Shown: positions 12,256 through 24,002 of the stretch, piece after piece | Position numbering within the stretch: position 1 is the first letter of the stretch | Layout: each line of letters starts with the position of its first letter | DNA from: Porogramme epimiltina | Taxonomy: Eukaryota > Basidiomycota > Agaricomycetes > Polyporales > Polyporaceae | Length of the DNA: 63,530 nucleotides | Direction: 5' to 3' | Assembly: GCA_900155495.1 (NCBI GenBank) | Contig: FTLJ01000374.1 | Coordinates: 1 to 63,530, forward strand | The notes under the pieces: generated by a model | What the model saw: only the letters and a program-made list of their open reading frames with translations | Told to the model about the DNA's origin: nothing | Databases searched by the model: none | Program-made: the position numbers and the translations under genes

Positions 12256-12461
12256 TTGCGTCTGTGTACTACAATCAGCAAGGCCTGTCGGCTAGTCTGC
12301 GAACTTCGCTCGCGCCCGTGTGGCGGATGCTCATCGGCGTCGCGGGCGCGGGCCTGCTCGCGGCGCTGCCGATGCGCGGGCTGCCGCTGCACACGATGCG
12401 GGACGAGAGCTATGCGATTAAGACGGAGGGGAAGGAGGGGAGTGTTGATGACGTTAAATAG
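12256..12461 (+). pseudogene. Orphan terminal exon of a DHA2-type MFS transporter
   Basis: Seen: a GC-rich island whose translation contains VWRMLIGVAGAGLLAALPMR, GLPLHTMRDE and a short charged tail ending TAG at 12461. It closely matches the last coding exon of the MFS transporter ending at 29872 (VWRMLIAIAGVALLAALPMR, GLPLHTARDE), at both protein and DNA level, but diverges enough to be a paralogue rather than a recent copy. No other part of an MFS gene lies upstream. Inference: relic of a third transporter gene, joined head-on to the truncated DUF6533 relic. Confidence 0.7.
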
Positions 12462-12865
12462 GCTGGAGCGTCTTGTGCTAGCGGGTCCAAATGCCCTTTG
12501 CGGTCTTAGAAATACCTTGTGTCATAGTTTATGGATTTCAAAACCAGACTTAAACGTTTAAGACGTGCTCCTAATCTGTGCTTGTATTCGGATGGGCGCT
12601 AAAAGAGATGTCCGCTGATACGCAATCAACAGAAAAGATTGATGTCGCAACTTTGTTAACACCACACCACAACCTCTGGAACGCAGGACGTCCTCAGCAT
12701 CTCGCCCAGTATGCTAACATCTTAGGCCATATGCTATGAAGGTGTCGTTTAGGACAATGTATGCTGGTATCTGGGAAACATTTGAGATTGGAAGTGATTC
12801 GTCATCATAAAAGTGAGTGGGATCACCGTCCGTCCAAGAGTGTCTATCCTACTAACACTGTGGTA
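12462..12865. other. Intergenic, no gene seen
   Basis: Follows the MFS relic and the 3' end of the alpha/beta hydrolase gene. No exon of the missing DUF6533 half could be found on either strand. Confidence 0.5.
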
Positions 12866-14220
12866 TCACAGTTTACTCATACTGGGTCCATCATCTGCAC
12901 AAAGGATCTCCCAGATCGCCCGTGCTAGCCCGTGTGGGTTTTCCTGTACGACTAGATGCCCCGAGTTTGGCACCGTTGCGACGGACGCCATGCGACGCCC
13001 GGCCTTCTCTGAAATGGTATCTAGTTGCATATCTCCTGGTCTGTGATTTCCTCAGCAAAATAGTTAATGACCGTACTGAGGAACTACGGATAACGTACAT
13101 GAAATCCTTGGTAGCAGCGTACACTGCGTGTACAGACTTCATCCTGCAAATGTCGATAAGACGTTCCAAACCCGTGAATCCGTTCTCGGGGTACCCATAT
13201 CCCGCCACTTCGTGCTCTCGGGGGGTTGCGAGTGTCACGCCGGAAGTAACGTCCGGAAATTTCGATGTCGGTAGGTCGCAAAGCGCATATTTCTGACGGG
13301 GAGAGCCATTAAAGCGTGTGAGTGACGACAGCGCGCCAGCGGAGATCACGGTAAGCAGGGGGAAAACGTACCAAATAAACTTCAAGAACGCGAGGGTCCC
13401 ACCTCTTCCACGGTGACCTGTGACTCATCCATTCGCGTGCCGCCTCACGAGATGGCCAGATGTCTTTCTTCGACTTTACCGCCTCTACAGATCTCACCAT
13501 CATCGTTGCATTTTTGGAGAACTCCTTCATCGTCTTGCGGGTCATCATTGTAGGCTCAACGAGGATGAGGGAGAAGAACGGTAGACGGTGGAGTGGGTAG
13601 CTTTCCATGGTGTGTATTCTGTATTGAGAATCATCATGCATATCGTTTCGGGACATTTATGAACTGTACTTACATAACGCATGCACCAGCGGAGTGCCCT
13701 AGGCCAACAAGCGTCGTTCCGCGGGAGATCAACCCCGAAGTCAACAGCTTATGTGCTGCTCTGGCACACTGCGGCCCAGCTTCAAATAGTATAAGTGAGT
13801 GGTTCGCTAAGAGCATGAGACGGGGACTGACTGAGGCCGTCCGGCAGCTCGTGCAGCCGAGCATCGTTGTACACGGCAGACTGGCCATGATTCGGGCAGT
13901 CCATGCTCCAAAATTCTTCAATAACGAACGAACGTGCTGTGTTCATCTGCTGTAGCTTGAACAACTCCTCTACGGTGGGGAACCATGCCTCTTTATCTGT
14001 CCGAGACATGTTGAAAAGCTCGCGATCAAAAAGACTATTGCCCCACTGCTAACTAGAAATACTCACGCGAGCCGACTGCGTGGAGGGCAAATAAGGCGAA
14101 TCGTCGTCCGTTTGCACGTGCTTGCGTGGGGATTTGTCTAGGGCGACACCGGGAAAATGCCAAAGTAAGTTTCCCGTCTTCTTCGGGCCCCGGGAGAGTG
14201 AAGTTGGTGATTTGCATCAT
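12866..14220 (-). CDS. Alpha/beta-hydrolase-fold protein (serine hydrolase)
   Basis: Seen: start at ATG 14220 (or 14217), encoding MMQITNFTLPGPEEDGKL, then LFALHAVGSHKEAWFPTVEE with a splice inside GSH, the FWSMDCPNHGQSA segment, the nucleophile elbow LVGLGHSAGA, the SLILVEP strand, a lid with DIWPSREAAREWM and SPWKRWDPRVLEVYL, KYALCDLPTSKFPDVTSGVT, and the terminal VPNSGHLVVQENPHGLARAI, stop at 12866-12868. The GHSAG serine and the GH histidine fit a Ser-Asp-His triad; an acid in the HAVYAATKD region is the likely third member. Known: this family hydrolyses esters, amides or epoxides; exact substrate unknown. Six or so short introns, all in frame. It sits between the ACS permease and P450-1, on the same strand as P450-1, and may be a tailoring enzyme of the same pathway. 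Confidence 0.82.
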
Positions 14221-14928
14221 TCGACGCCGCTGGGGGGTACTTGATAGTGAGTGGAGTTTTCCAGGGGAGAGAAGGCGGGAAGTTCACGCTCGTCCTCCGT
14301 GAGGACGGATATATGCGGAGCCTATGTGCGGCGCCGGCCAGCCCCGGTGATGTCATTGACCCGAAGATCCCAAGATTAATGTGACGTGACTGAAGCGTCT
14401 GGCACTGGCAACGAGGAGCTCGCTGGCTGCTACAGGGCGGAAATAGATTTCAGGAATCACGATCATGACTTCTCCACCACATCCCGATAGTAACCCCACT
14501 TCTCGGCTCTTGTAACAGTACGGGAGTGCCATTACTCGCCCTGCGACATGCCCGTGAGGACCTTCCCGGACTCTATTTGTGCTAACGTCAAAATTGGCAG
14601 CTCAGCCACTTGGTCAGGCCTGGACGTGCCACAATCGGGAATGAAGGTGCTCAAAAGGTTTCCATGGCCGAAACGCCGGAAGTTCTGGAGCACTTGGAAA
14701 GTAAGTTGCTCATATCAGATAAGCGGGTTGCGCCGCCCGGTATGCTCCAGCAATGCGCCGTGATCATTTCTCCGAGTGATCGCATTGACGAACAAGGCAT
14801 CCTTACTAAAGACAAATATACCTATGCAGATTAGAAGTTGCTTCTGCTTTCTAACTGTAAGGCTCGGCATTTGTAGGTAAATACATACGAATCCTCCACC
14901 TCCACTTCAAGTTCAGGATATCGTATCC
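14221..14928. other. Intergenic between hydrolase and P450-1
   Basis: Contains the upstream region of the hydrolase and the 3' flank of P450-1. The last P450-1 exon could extend slightly into the right end. Nothing else recognised. Confidence 0.45.
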
Positions 14929-17026
14929 TCATCGGCACTTTGTCGGAGGAGGTTGAGGACACCGCTGAATCTCGGTGTGGCTACACACGGGAAGCGAGAG
15001 AATTTCCTGATTTTGTGTACCAGTTAGCACATCCCAGGGGAGTCCGGTGACACAGGCTAACACTATGGCACCGTCTATGAGTGAAGGCTTAGCTGGTTTC
15101 ACTCCGTCCGGGGATGATATCGTGAACACTGAGAGAATCCCAACGATTGTGGCCCAGAGTGCAGCGTCGGCGTAGTATTGCCCAGGGCACATGCTGAGGA
15201 ACGAAGTTTTCAAGCGACGATCACATGTGAACGAAACGTGGACGTAGGTTCAAACATGACTCACCGTCTTCCGAAGCCGAAGATAACTTTGCGCACCATC
15301 TTCGCATTGTTATTATTACTAGAGCTTCCATGTTCCTGCGAGACATTCCCAGTGGGAATAAATCGCTCTGGGCGGAACACATTTGGCTCAGGGAAACGAT
15401 TCTTGTCATGCATGATAGCCCTGTTTATATTTCAAGACACTAAAATAAACAACTCATAAGGAAGACCCACCAGATATTTGCAACGACTATAGTGTTCCGG
15501 GGAATGTAGTGCTCTCCGTACATCTCATCTGTCTTGAGACGTCTGGAGACTACTTTCTGTGTAAGCAGATTAACGAGAAATATGATTCCCCAGTGCACCT
15601 ACCGAGTGGAGCTGGAGGCATCCATCGCAAAACCTCCGTCATAAGAGCCTCTACATAAGGCAACAATGCTCTGTGCATCTCATTCGGGAGACAGTCACGC
15701 CCAATAACTGCATCTATCTCTTCTTGCGCCTTCTTCTGAACCTCCGGGAACATCGTCATGGCGAGAAGGAATGTAGTAGTAGCTGATACAAGCTATACAT
15801 GTACAGGCCGTGAACGAAGTTGGCGCACGGATGACTGAGAGAATATACTTACAGTGTCAAACGCACCAACCATAGATATAGCCACATGGGAAGCACTTTC
15901 CACGGTATCGGCGGAGGAGGATCCCTCAATGAATTGTGAGATTAATGACGTAGGAGGATTACTTGAAGCCTGGATATCTGTTAGATGATTAAAATGCGAA
16001 ACAGTTAAAACGTTTACCAGGTCACATTGGATCTGATTTTTCAGCCATTCCAATGCAGTTTCAATATCTTGACGATACTGAGAAACAGGGACGTTGGTTC
16101 CGTATGCACTAACCCACTGTGGAAGGAATTGACCTCGTATATTACATTCAGAATCCGGAAATATGGGGCTATAGTAGTAACAAGACTCACGGAACGGGAG
16201 GAAGTCGATCCACGGAGTAGAAGCAGGAGCCAATATATGTTCTCCATTATGGGAGACGTGCTCCATGAGCTTTAGAACGGCATCGTTGTTGGAGATGGGG
16301 CGGTATCCGACGCTTTCATGCAAGATACTCCGCAGAAAATACCTACGATGACACTCTAAGTCAGTGCCCTTTGTACGGGGGAGGTCTTGAAAGTCGTTAC
16401 GCACCCACAGATCTTGTCATGCACATTTCCCTGTGCATTTGCCATTTTGGATAGCAGGATGCGTGAGGAAATCGTGATTGTGGATACGCGGGAAGACAGG
16501 GAACGGGGGTTGAGTATGTCAACCATCTCTTTGCGCATCTGTCTGAACCTTGGATGAGCCGTTGGCATGAATGCCAGGGAGCAATCGTATTTGCACCTAA
16601 TACAATTAGAGGTACATTTAGATTAGCTACACTGCAAGAGGTGGATTAGAGAGAAACATACAGCGGTATAAGTGAGGAGAGGGGGCGTTCAGAGAATGAA
16701 ATAGAGCGCTTGATGAACAACTCGTCCACGATTTCAAGTGAGTTAGCGACCACTACGTGCTTCCATAATATTTGAAATGAGATTATAGGACCTGTTTCAC
16801 CGTCACGCAATACATAGTCAGCACTTGAGCTGTGAAAACAGACGGACTACTTACCGTACAATTCGCTCCACACAACATATGTCTCGTGTGCTCTGCCAGA
16901 TCGCAATGTCGACAAGACGGAGGACCATGAACCTCCTCTTGGTCCTGGAGGTAGATTGCGTCTCCGACGAAGAGTTTGGAGTATACGATACACCACCCAG
17001 AGGATGAATACCCACAACAGCTGCAT
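14929..17026 (-). CDS. Cytochrome P450 (P450-1)
   Basis: Seen: ATG 17026 gives an N-terminal membrane anchor (LLWVFILWVVYRIL) followed by basic residues and the proline hinge LPPGPRG. Later exons carry GPIISFQILWKHVVVANSLE, FRQMRKEMVDILNP, a long middle exon with ASSNPPTSLISQFIEGSSS, the I-helix VGAFDT spliced to LVSATTTFLLAMT, the K-helix EVLR (ExxR), DEMYGEHYIPRNTIVVANIW, FPEPNVFRPERFIPTGN (PERF motif) and the haem loop FGFGRRMCPG, a full FxxGxRxCxG. Known: ER-anchored monooxygenase fed by P450 reductase. The acid-alcohol pair (D-T) is present. About ten introns. The extreme C-terminus after ISSPDGVKPAKPSLIDGA is uncertain, and the stop used here is the first in frame. Subfamily cannot be assigned without alignment. 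Confidence 0.85.
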
Positions 17027-18242
17027 TCTCAAGAGCGGGTTTATCAATGTGATGTGGTGAGGCGAAGTGCAATTCGATAGTATTCTAGAGGAGGATATGT
17101 GGAAGGGCTTACAGAGTACCGGGGACTTGCGAAATAAAGGCGGACTTAAAAGGTGAGTCGAATCTACAACCATGAATCGGTTTATATTACCAATTCCCCT
17201 ACCACTCTTGTGCGCTTGTGGTGTTCACAAACATGAATTGTGGGTGCCTACAAGAGAGGAGAAAATGAGGTGCAATGCCACAGAGGAACGGACAGGGTTC
17301 CTAGGGTCCAACACCATCGGACGCGACTGATATGTCCGCCGAGTACTAGTAAGTACAGACACGGCTTCCTTCGCTGGAAGATTGCATGCCACTCGTGTCT
17401 GGTCCTAACCTCCACCGAACTCTTAGCGATATTGGTATCACAGTGATAGGAACATAGAAGGCGAAAGCTACCTCGTTGCATTGCCTATTTCCATTTGTAA
17501 GAGTCTCACAATGAAGTCTGTTCAGAAAATAGTAAACCTTCAGCTTCGCTCACGGCTACCTCATGAATCCCGGAGAGCGTTTTGGATAAGAAAGAAGTAC
17601 GAATAGAGTCTGGGGTGACAGTGCACCTGAACCCTGTGGATAGGGGCTCAGACACAGAGCTTGAACTTCACGTCATGCCGAAGCTAGGAGCGGTCGTTGG
17701 AAATAGGGCGCGTCGAGAACCGGACACTCTCAGGTATTGTCGGCTTTCTTCCGTTAGACCCTAACATCTGTATAGTAATACACGCCCTGTATGTACGTAA
17801 GGCTATTTTTAATGAACTAATTTTTAGTGTTTGCCCTACCGGTGTAATGTGCACTGGTATACATGGGCAGCATGTATCCATAACACACAACTAATATAGT
17901 ATATGTCCACCCTCAAAAGTTCCCTTCCAAAGGCGAGAAAGCGAAATAGCAAGCCAAGATATTCGGAGGGACTGATACAGCAATCAGGACACTACATTAG
18001 GCTAGGTTTCTGTATCTCTCGGATGCAATACATACGGGAAACTACTCACAAGCTCGCACGGAAATAGGTGTTACATCAAAACCCAGAAACCACGACTGAA
18101 TATACACATGTGTACTGGAAACCCCCTTGAGATCTTTCTGTGCGCTCATGCAACCATTATTTCTGAACCAGCTGTGGACTCGGTCAAGCGAGACGGCATT
18201 GCAAACTCCATCTGTCGTATTGTGTTGGCCTTCGTAATCAAA
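17027..18242. other. Intergenic: P450-1 promoter and DUF6534 gene 3' flank
   Basis: About 1.2 kb, AT-richer than the genes. Short reading frames only, none with recognisable domains. Confidence 0.5.
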
Positions 18243-20117
18243 CTAGGATATAATCCTGTAGTTCTCTGTCCATACCTTGCCAAGGCTTTCTGCTGATCGT
18301 GGTATACCGGACTGGGGGACCACGGTACGGAATTCGCTGAGATCGAGGGTTGTCCCGTTGGTTTGTGGGCCGAATTTTTTTGACCGAAGATGTTCGCGGG
18401 AGTTCAGCCTAAAGAGATGTTCAGAGCATGTGTGCTGAATTATAGAATCGACATACATAGCTAGAACGGAATTCGCATACACTATATGCACAATGAACAG
18501 CAATTCGGACTTCGTTCATGACAGGACACTCACAGTTGGGCAGAAAGTCGTACATAGCGAGATAGATGAGGTTTCGAGGAATCATTGTCACAAACTGCGA
18601 ATCATTTATATGAGGTGGTGTACAGAAGTAACGAACTTCGAGATGGACTTACGCAGATGAGTATCGCAATGTTCAAGACGCTGCAGAGTAGATGTTAGTG
18701 CGTTCCATCGCCTCCTCGAGCCTCGAGAAGCACCTAGTTAGCGCCCCAGTGGCGATGGAGTAGAGTATGACCCTATTAATAAGTGTATTTGTTCTGTAAA
18801 CGTGAGTCGCATAGAGAAGAGACACAACCCTCGAGCGGGAGGTTGCTTACCTTTGCAAGCCACCTTTGTGAGCACGTAGCATGATGACCATAGCGATTGC
18901 GATAATGATATCTGCTGCAGCAGCGATAGAGAGTGCGCCAATATAGTAAGGCTAGTAATATCCTGTAGGTGAGTTCCAACCTCAAGTCAAGAGGAGTGAA
19001 TCGAGAGTACCAAAATTCTAGAGAACTGATCGAACGAGGGCCATTTGTATCTATAGTGACCATATGTTCAGTGACGTCATAACTATACAAGGGCAAGTGG
19101 AGTGCACGTACGTCAACGCAGCCGTCACTGGTAACAAGGACGTCAGCTCAAAGAGGTAGGGCCTCAAATTCTACTACTTGCCTATCTCCAGACCAAGGGC
19201 CACGAAAGATAGGATGGTCTATGACGAGGGTTAACGCGAATACATTATGATAAAGGAATATGTTCCTTCGTACTACAAATGGAGCGAGAATCCAGTTCCT
19301 ATCGCTCACTACAAGAGGCCTTCAAACATGGATGATGTAGAAAGTCAGATGAAGGACTTACATATCCACAAGCGGCGGGCGTAAAACCTAGCACTGGTTT
19401 CAATAGGTGATATTCACATGGGGAGTGCCACTCACAGATGAACGGCGAAAGATACAAATGCCTGTAACTAATTTGAATGACTTTTCCACAAAGACCAATG
19501 GCAGGGTTAGCACACCGTGAAAAATGTAGTGACCTTTGATCATCAGTGAAGATATAAGCAAAATGGGCAATAGACCACAACAGCAAGGATTGGTGATTTG
19601 AACGTACATCGTCAACACTGTTCGCCGTAGTTCGAGTGAGACACCACGGCTAGATATAAGTCCACGAGGGAGTACTGACCTAGTTGTTACCAGAAGGCTT
19701 TGATAGTTTCCGAATTCTGAGGTCAATGCGCGGAAAATGATAGGATAGAGGAAAACGTCGTGACACGTTTCGAAGACCCTGCAATAGAGACGTTGAATGT
19801 GTTTTGGTTGAAAAAACGAGAAGTTGGGTCAGGAGCATACCAGACGAGTATCACCTGAGAAAACAGTTACAGAAAACAGAAAGGGAAACACGTATATCGC
19901 AGGCTGCTTACGAACAAACGGAGACTAAGGGGGTCTTTGTCCCAGCTAAGTTGTATGTATCTATATGTCTGAAATGTCGCCATCCCATATAGCCTTTTTG
20001 ACAAAGCCGAAGTCAGTTGATCCATTGCTTGGATAATTTAGTAGACGTTACATACGTCCCAGAGACATAAATCCCCACAGAAAGGATGCCTACGGTGGGC
20101 ACTAGGTTCACTGACAT
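18243..20117 (-). CDS. DUF6534-type membrane protein, copy 1
   Basis: Seen: ATG 20117 gives MSVNLVPTVGILSVGIYVSG, spliced to LYGMATFQTYRYIQLSWDKD, the usual first helix and QTYxY hallmark of DUF6534 proteins. Downstream landmarks are FYARRLWI, YIGALSIAAAADIIIAIAMV followed by a cytosolic AHKGG, VYANSVLAM and the terminal LNSREHLR. A tail with TTLDLSEFRTV ends at 18243. Several small exons in the middle (19.2-19.9 kb) are only partly resolved, so the gene could be damaged there. Known: DUF6534 proteins are seven-helix, Agaricomycete-specific and uncharacterised. Its position between P450-1 and the CFA-synthase-like gene is noted, but this family is scattered widely and need not belong to the pathway. 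Confidence 0.68.
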
Positions 20118-20970
20118 CGCAAAACGTTGGGATGGGGGAGGGTTGATGCGAAAAACCGTACCCTGGGAAATTACTCAGTGCTTTATAGCCCCGAATACTC
20201 GTTTATGAAAGTCCGCGGAGAATGTTTAGGCGGTGCTATTGATTGTAGAGAACAGTGTTTCGAAATTCTCGATGACGATGGGCGTTGACAGAGATCCACC
20301 CGAGCGCGTGGGTGGGCTTGCCACGCACGCAAGTTACCTGCAGGATCAGTCAACACATCTAACTTCTTCAGAATTGGGCCGCAGAAATTGGTTCAATGCT
20401 CACTCTATTTAGGGCTTCATAGTAGCGTGCCGAATGCTGGCGACGCTGCGCCGGAACATTGTGGACGCTCCACATGGGGCCCTAAACCTGTCCTTCTCGC
20501 CGCAGAAGCGCCCCCTCCCGGTCATGTTGGGAGCATCGAAAAAGCCATCGGCGCTGCCCAAGTAGCATTCTAATCTGAAAGCCGGTTCTGTGGCTCGCGT
20601 GCCGCACACGTTCACTGGGTTCCTCGGGGGGAGGAGCGCTGCGGAAGGTATGACACCTAGAGGTATGGGTTATTAAATCTCCACGAGAAGCGGGGTTGCA
20701 ACAAAAAAGGCAATACACTTCCCATTGGGGGTGCAGAGAACTCGCAGCACGGAAAGTTTATTCGTAAAGCTCAAAATTCTCTCAGGCGTACGTCTTAAGG
20801 CGTGCGAACCTCACTAGGTGAAGGGGGCTGACAAGCAATAGAGAAAGCCATATTCATTCCACGATTTGTTCCTACGAACTCTGCCACCCCAGACCACATG
20901 CACCCTTATCAAGAGCACGCTGTCACTATATTCTCCTGAGTAGGGGTCAGGAGACTGAACGTGAGAAGTT
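20118..20970. other. Intergenic between DUF6534 copy 1 and the methyltransferase
   Basis: No gene seen. A short perfect inverted repeat CCACCC-GAGCGC-GTGGGTGG lies near 20297-20316; its role is unknown. Confidence 0.4.
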
Positions 20971-22954
20971 TTATCCACTCACCGGTCGAGCGAAAGTCCA
21001 GCAGTTGAGCGATGTGTACGCGCGTGCATAGCCTACTTCGGCATAAACAAACATATACAGCCACTTCCGTTTGAACGCCTCGAGGCCCTCGGGAGATCGG
21101 AGCTGGGGGAACCTTTCCTGAAGGTCTTCAACGACTGCACCTCGAAAGTTTTCTTCAAGCCGTCTAGCGACACGGAACTCAGCCCGAGGAACGGATTGTG
21201 GCGTGTCAGAATCTCACGTACCTGCCCCATTCCCGCAATGTCCGGCAGTAGTCTCCACGCCGCCGCCGGAGGGGTAACATGATTAGTTCCCGGTTACATA
21301 AAGGATGAGATCGAACTCACGAATCCCGTGGTCTTCCAAGTTGTGGAATATAAGCCGCCCAGGGACAGCCGCTTGAACAGCTACCGGGAGGGAAGTGGCA
21401 CTCGGGAGATGTGTGTTAGGCCAATGATAGTGCCGCGCGAAATCGTCTGGCCTATAATTGTGTCAGAAACCACGCCAGCCTGGTGTAACGGATGGAACAT
21501 GGTAACGCACTGATATTCGCTCCAGCGGTCTTCGGGCTGGGAAGTTGCGGTGATGACCACAGTTGCTCTGTCTGGCTTGAGAGCCCAGTCAACAATGCGG
21601 AAGAATGTCGACAAGTGGCGTGGGCCAACCGCCTTCCACAATGACAGCGGCATGATGTAGCGTTTGCGTCAGTCAAGATGTATAATAGGGTGGTGATGCC
21701 AAGATGACGCACTTCGATCATCTCGCATGATATGAACGCATCGAACTGGTGTTCGAAGGTGGCCGGGAGTTCTCGGTAGTCGCACAAGTGCACCCGCACA
21801 AGGTCTGCTACGCCCGCATCCCTCGCCCGCTCCTCTGTCATCAACTTCTGCTGAACAGAAAGCGTGACAGTGTCGACGGTACAGCCAAGTAACGCAGCCT
21901 GCAATACTAGGTCAGTGACATCTACGCATCATTGAGGGAGCAGAAAATTGTAAGCTCGACCTGAATGGCCATTGCGCCCCACCCTGAACCGACTTCGAGA
22001 AGCCTATCTCCTGGACGAACGCGTGATTTGGTAAGAATGACCTTGATCTTGCGTAGCTGAGCGGCTCCAAGATCCCCGGGTTTCGTGGTACCAACAAGAT
22101 CTCCTCGTACTCCGCCCTCCTCTTCGCTCCATATCGCACACGAATACATCATTTCTTGGCTGAGAAAACACTATGAAAGACATTTAGATCATATTGTGGC
22201 AATCCTTCTTACTCACATACCTGGTAGAACGTGTTAGAGATGTCGTACGCCACTTCCTGTCGCCGCGACGCGAAAGAAAGTTGAGATATGAATGTTTCAA
22301 AGTGTTCACGACCATCGATACATACCACATTTTTCCTTGACATATTGATACTCTGGCGTCTGAGAGCGCTAATAGCCAAGGCCGAATAGCGCGAGAACAC
22401 ATAGCTGAATGTGCTCGATAGGGCAGACAGAGTGGTGCGGTTGTTGAGCCAAAGCTGTTAGGAGATCAGTGATATGACTCGCTCCCCAAGTCTTACACAA
22501 CCATACAGTAAGCAAATTCTTCAAGCTTGATGTATCGAAGTCACCATTCATGAAAGCCTCGGAAACTGAACACGTGTTTCCCCATACAGGTGTTATCAGT
22601 GTCTCATGAAGGAGGCGAAGATACTCACCTCCAATGTCGTTGGAAGTCATGACGCGAATCCATAGGTTGGAGCTCCGGACATCCATTGTCACAATAGGAA
22701 AAGCCCCGCCGCTATCGGAGCCAAACGTGTAGGATCCGTCGTGGTCGTTAACCACGAGACGCCCCTTGACAATGCCTGCACTCAATGTGCGAAAGATACA
22801 TGTTCGACCTGTGTCAATTTTGAGCAAATAAAGAACAGACATTCCACTGCAACGCACAGTATGTTTCCACGTAAGAGCGAAGACTGCCTGGGATTAACCC
22901 GGCGACTACCAAGGAAGAACGTAGAGTCGGGGCAGGAAGACCTGGAAGGGCCAT
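20971..22954 (-). CDS. Cyclopropane-fatty-acyl-phospholipid synthase-like SAM methyltransferase
   Basis: Seen: minus-strand exons read GRLVVNDHDGSYTFG, SEAFMNGDFDTSSLKNLLTV, MMYSCAIWSEEEGG, the SAM-binding LLEVGSGWGAMAIQ, FISCEMIEAVGPRHLSTFF, a PDDFARHYHWPNTHLPSATS segment, IFHNLEDHGIHYCRTLREWG, RLEENFRG and KRKWLYMFVYAEVGYARAYT, ending with TAA at 20971. Known: this is the CFAS order. In E. coli Cfa the Cys of YSC, the Glu of the MxEHVG-like motif and the Tyr of the YxRTL motif are active-site residues; all three positions are occupied here. It adds a methylene or methyl group from SAM to lipid double bonds. No N-terminal membrane helices are seen, unlike sphingolipid C9-methyltransferases. 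The start is uncertain; ATG 22954 is the best visible. Shares a 1-kb divergent promoter with P450-2. Confidence 0.85.
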
Positions 22955-24002
22955 CTCGCGCACACTGTTAAGAACGCTGCGAGCTGGATGCCTTGGTACA
23001 CACAGGGGTAGGCAGCACCACGGCCGCCACCGCTTTTATGGCTAGAAAGGTTCGTGCCTCTTCCACTTAGAATCCATAGACCCGCCAGTGAATCTTGTCC
23101 AAAGTAATAAATTTTCTTGTGCAGCAGAACGTTCGCCGTGGTCTGGGACGCACAGAGATAAGAAGCGTGACGTGGCGCCAAACTCAACGGCTCACAGTTC
23201 CGACTCGTGTGACGTATCCAGGTTACCAACAGCAGCGAATCTACTCTCTTCCGCAGTTCCGCTTTGCTTTTGGGGCGCGCAAGTCCGAGTCATGGTACGA
23301 CGGTGCCGGGTGGCTGCACTGATTGCTGTCGAGTCGTGCAGTACCAGCCCTTGAAGAAGACAGCCGGCGGGAGTAGCGTAGAGTTCACTGAATGTCATGG
23401 AGAAGAAATGTTCAAAAGCAGCAGCTCTACGGTCGGAACTCGCAACTTGCAAAACTTCGCCAGGAGAATGCACGACGCGGGTATGAGTAGCACTCGTTTT
23501 GAGGAGGTGTTCGGGGTCCGAGTGGCAGGTGTGCCCCACGTTTTGCTGCGGAGTTGATCACATTATAGACGCCCGGAGCTGCAGGCCAAGCCTACTGGTG
23601 GCTCGACCTCTTTTCATGTGTATAAGCACCGCCGCTCTTCCAACAACGACTTCTGGGATATCTTGTGTGGAGTATTCTGTGTCCTACCGTAATCTTTGCA
23701 TGGATTCCTCCGATCAGGGACGGACCAAACCGCCGCATTCCGGGTGCTTCATGATCCATTCGGGCCACGACTCGGGTACGTCAGTCATCCATGTGTCGTT
23801 GTTCCCCATTCGACATGGTTCTTACCTCTATTATCAAACTAGTTATTACCCACTAAGGATTAAAACCAAATATTGCCTCCCCTTTGCCATGAACAGATGA
23901 ACGTGCCGTGGCCGTGCGAGGGCTTCGAAAACACCCGCCCGGATTCTCCCTCGACCTTCAGAGTACCTTACCTCTACGCGTCCCTCCTTGTTTTCTTGAC
24001 CT
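22955..24002. promoter_or_regulatory. Bidirectional promoter region between CFAS-like gene and P450-2
   Basis: The two genes start on opposite strands with only this 1.05 kb between them, so regulatory DNA is shared. An extra 5' exon of the CFAS-like gene could lie near 22960-23060. No binding site was identified. Confidence 0.5.

Noticed and set aside
23192..23557. Overlapping frames between the CFAS-like gene and P450-2
   Set aside because: Both strands open without domains; best treated as promoter DNA.
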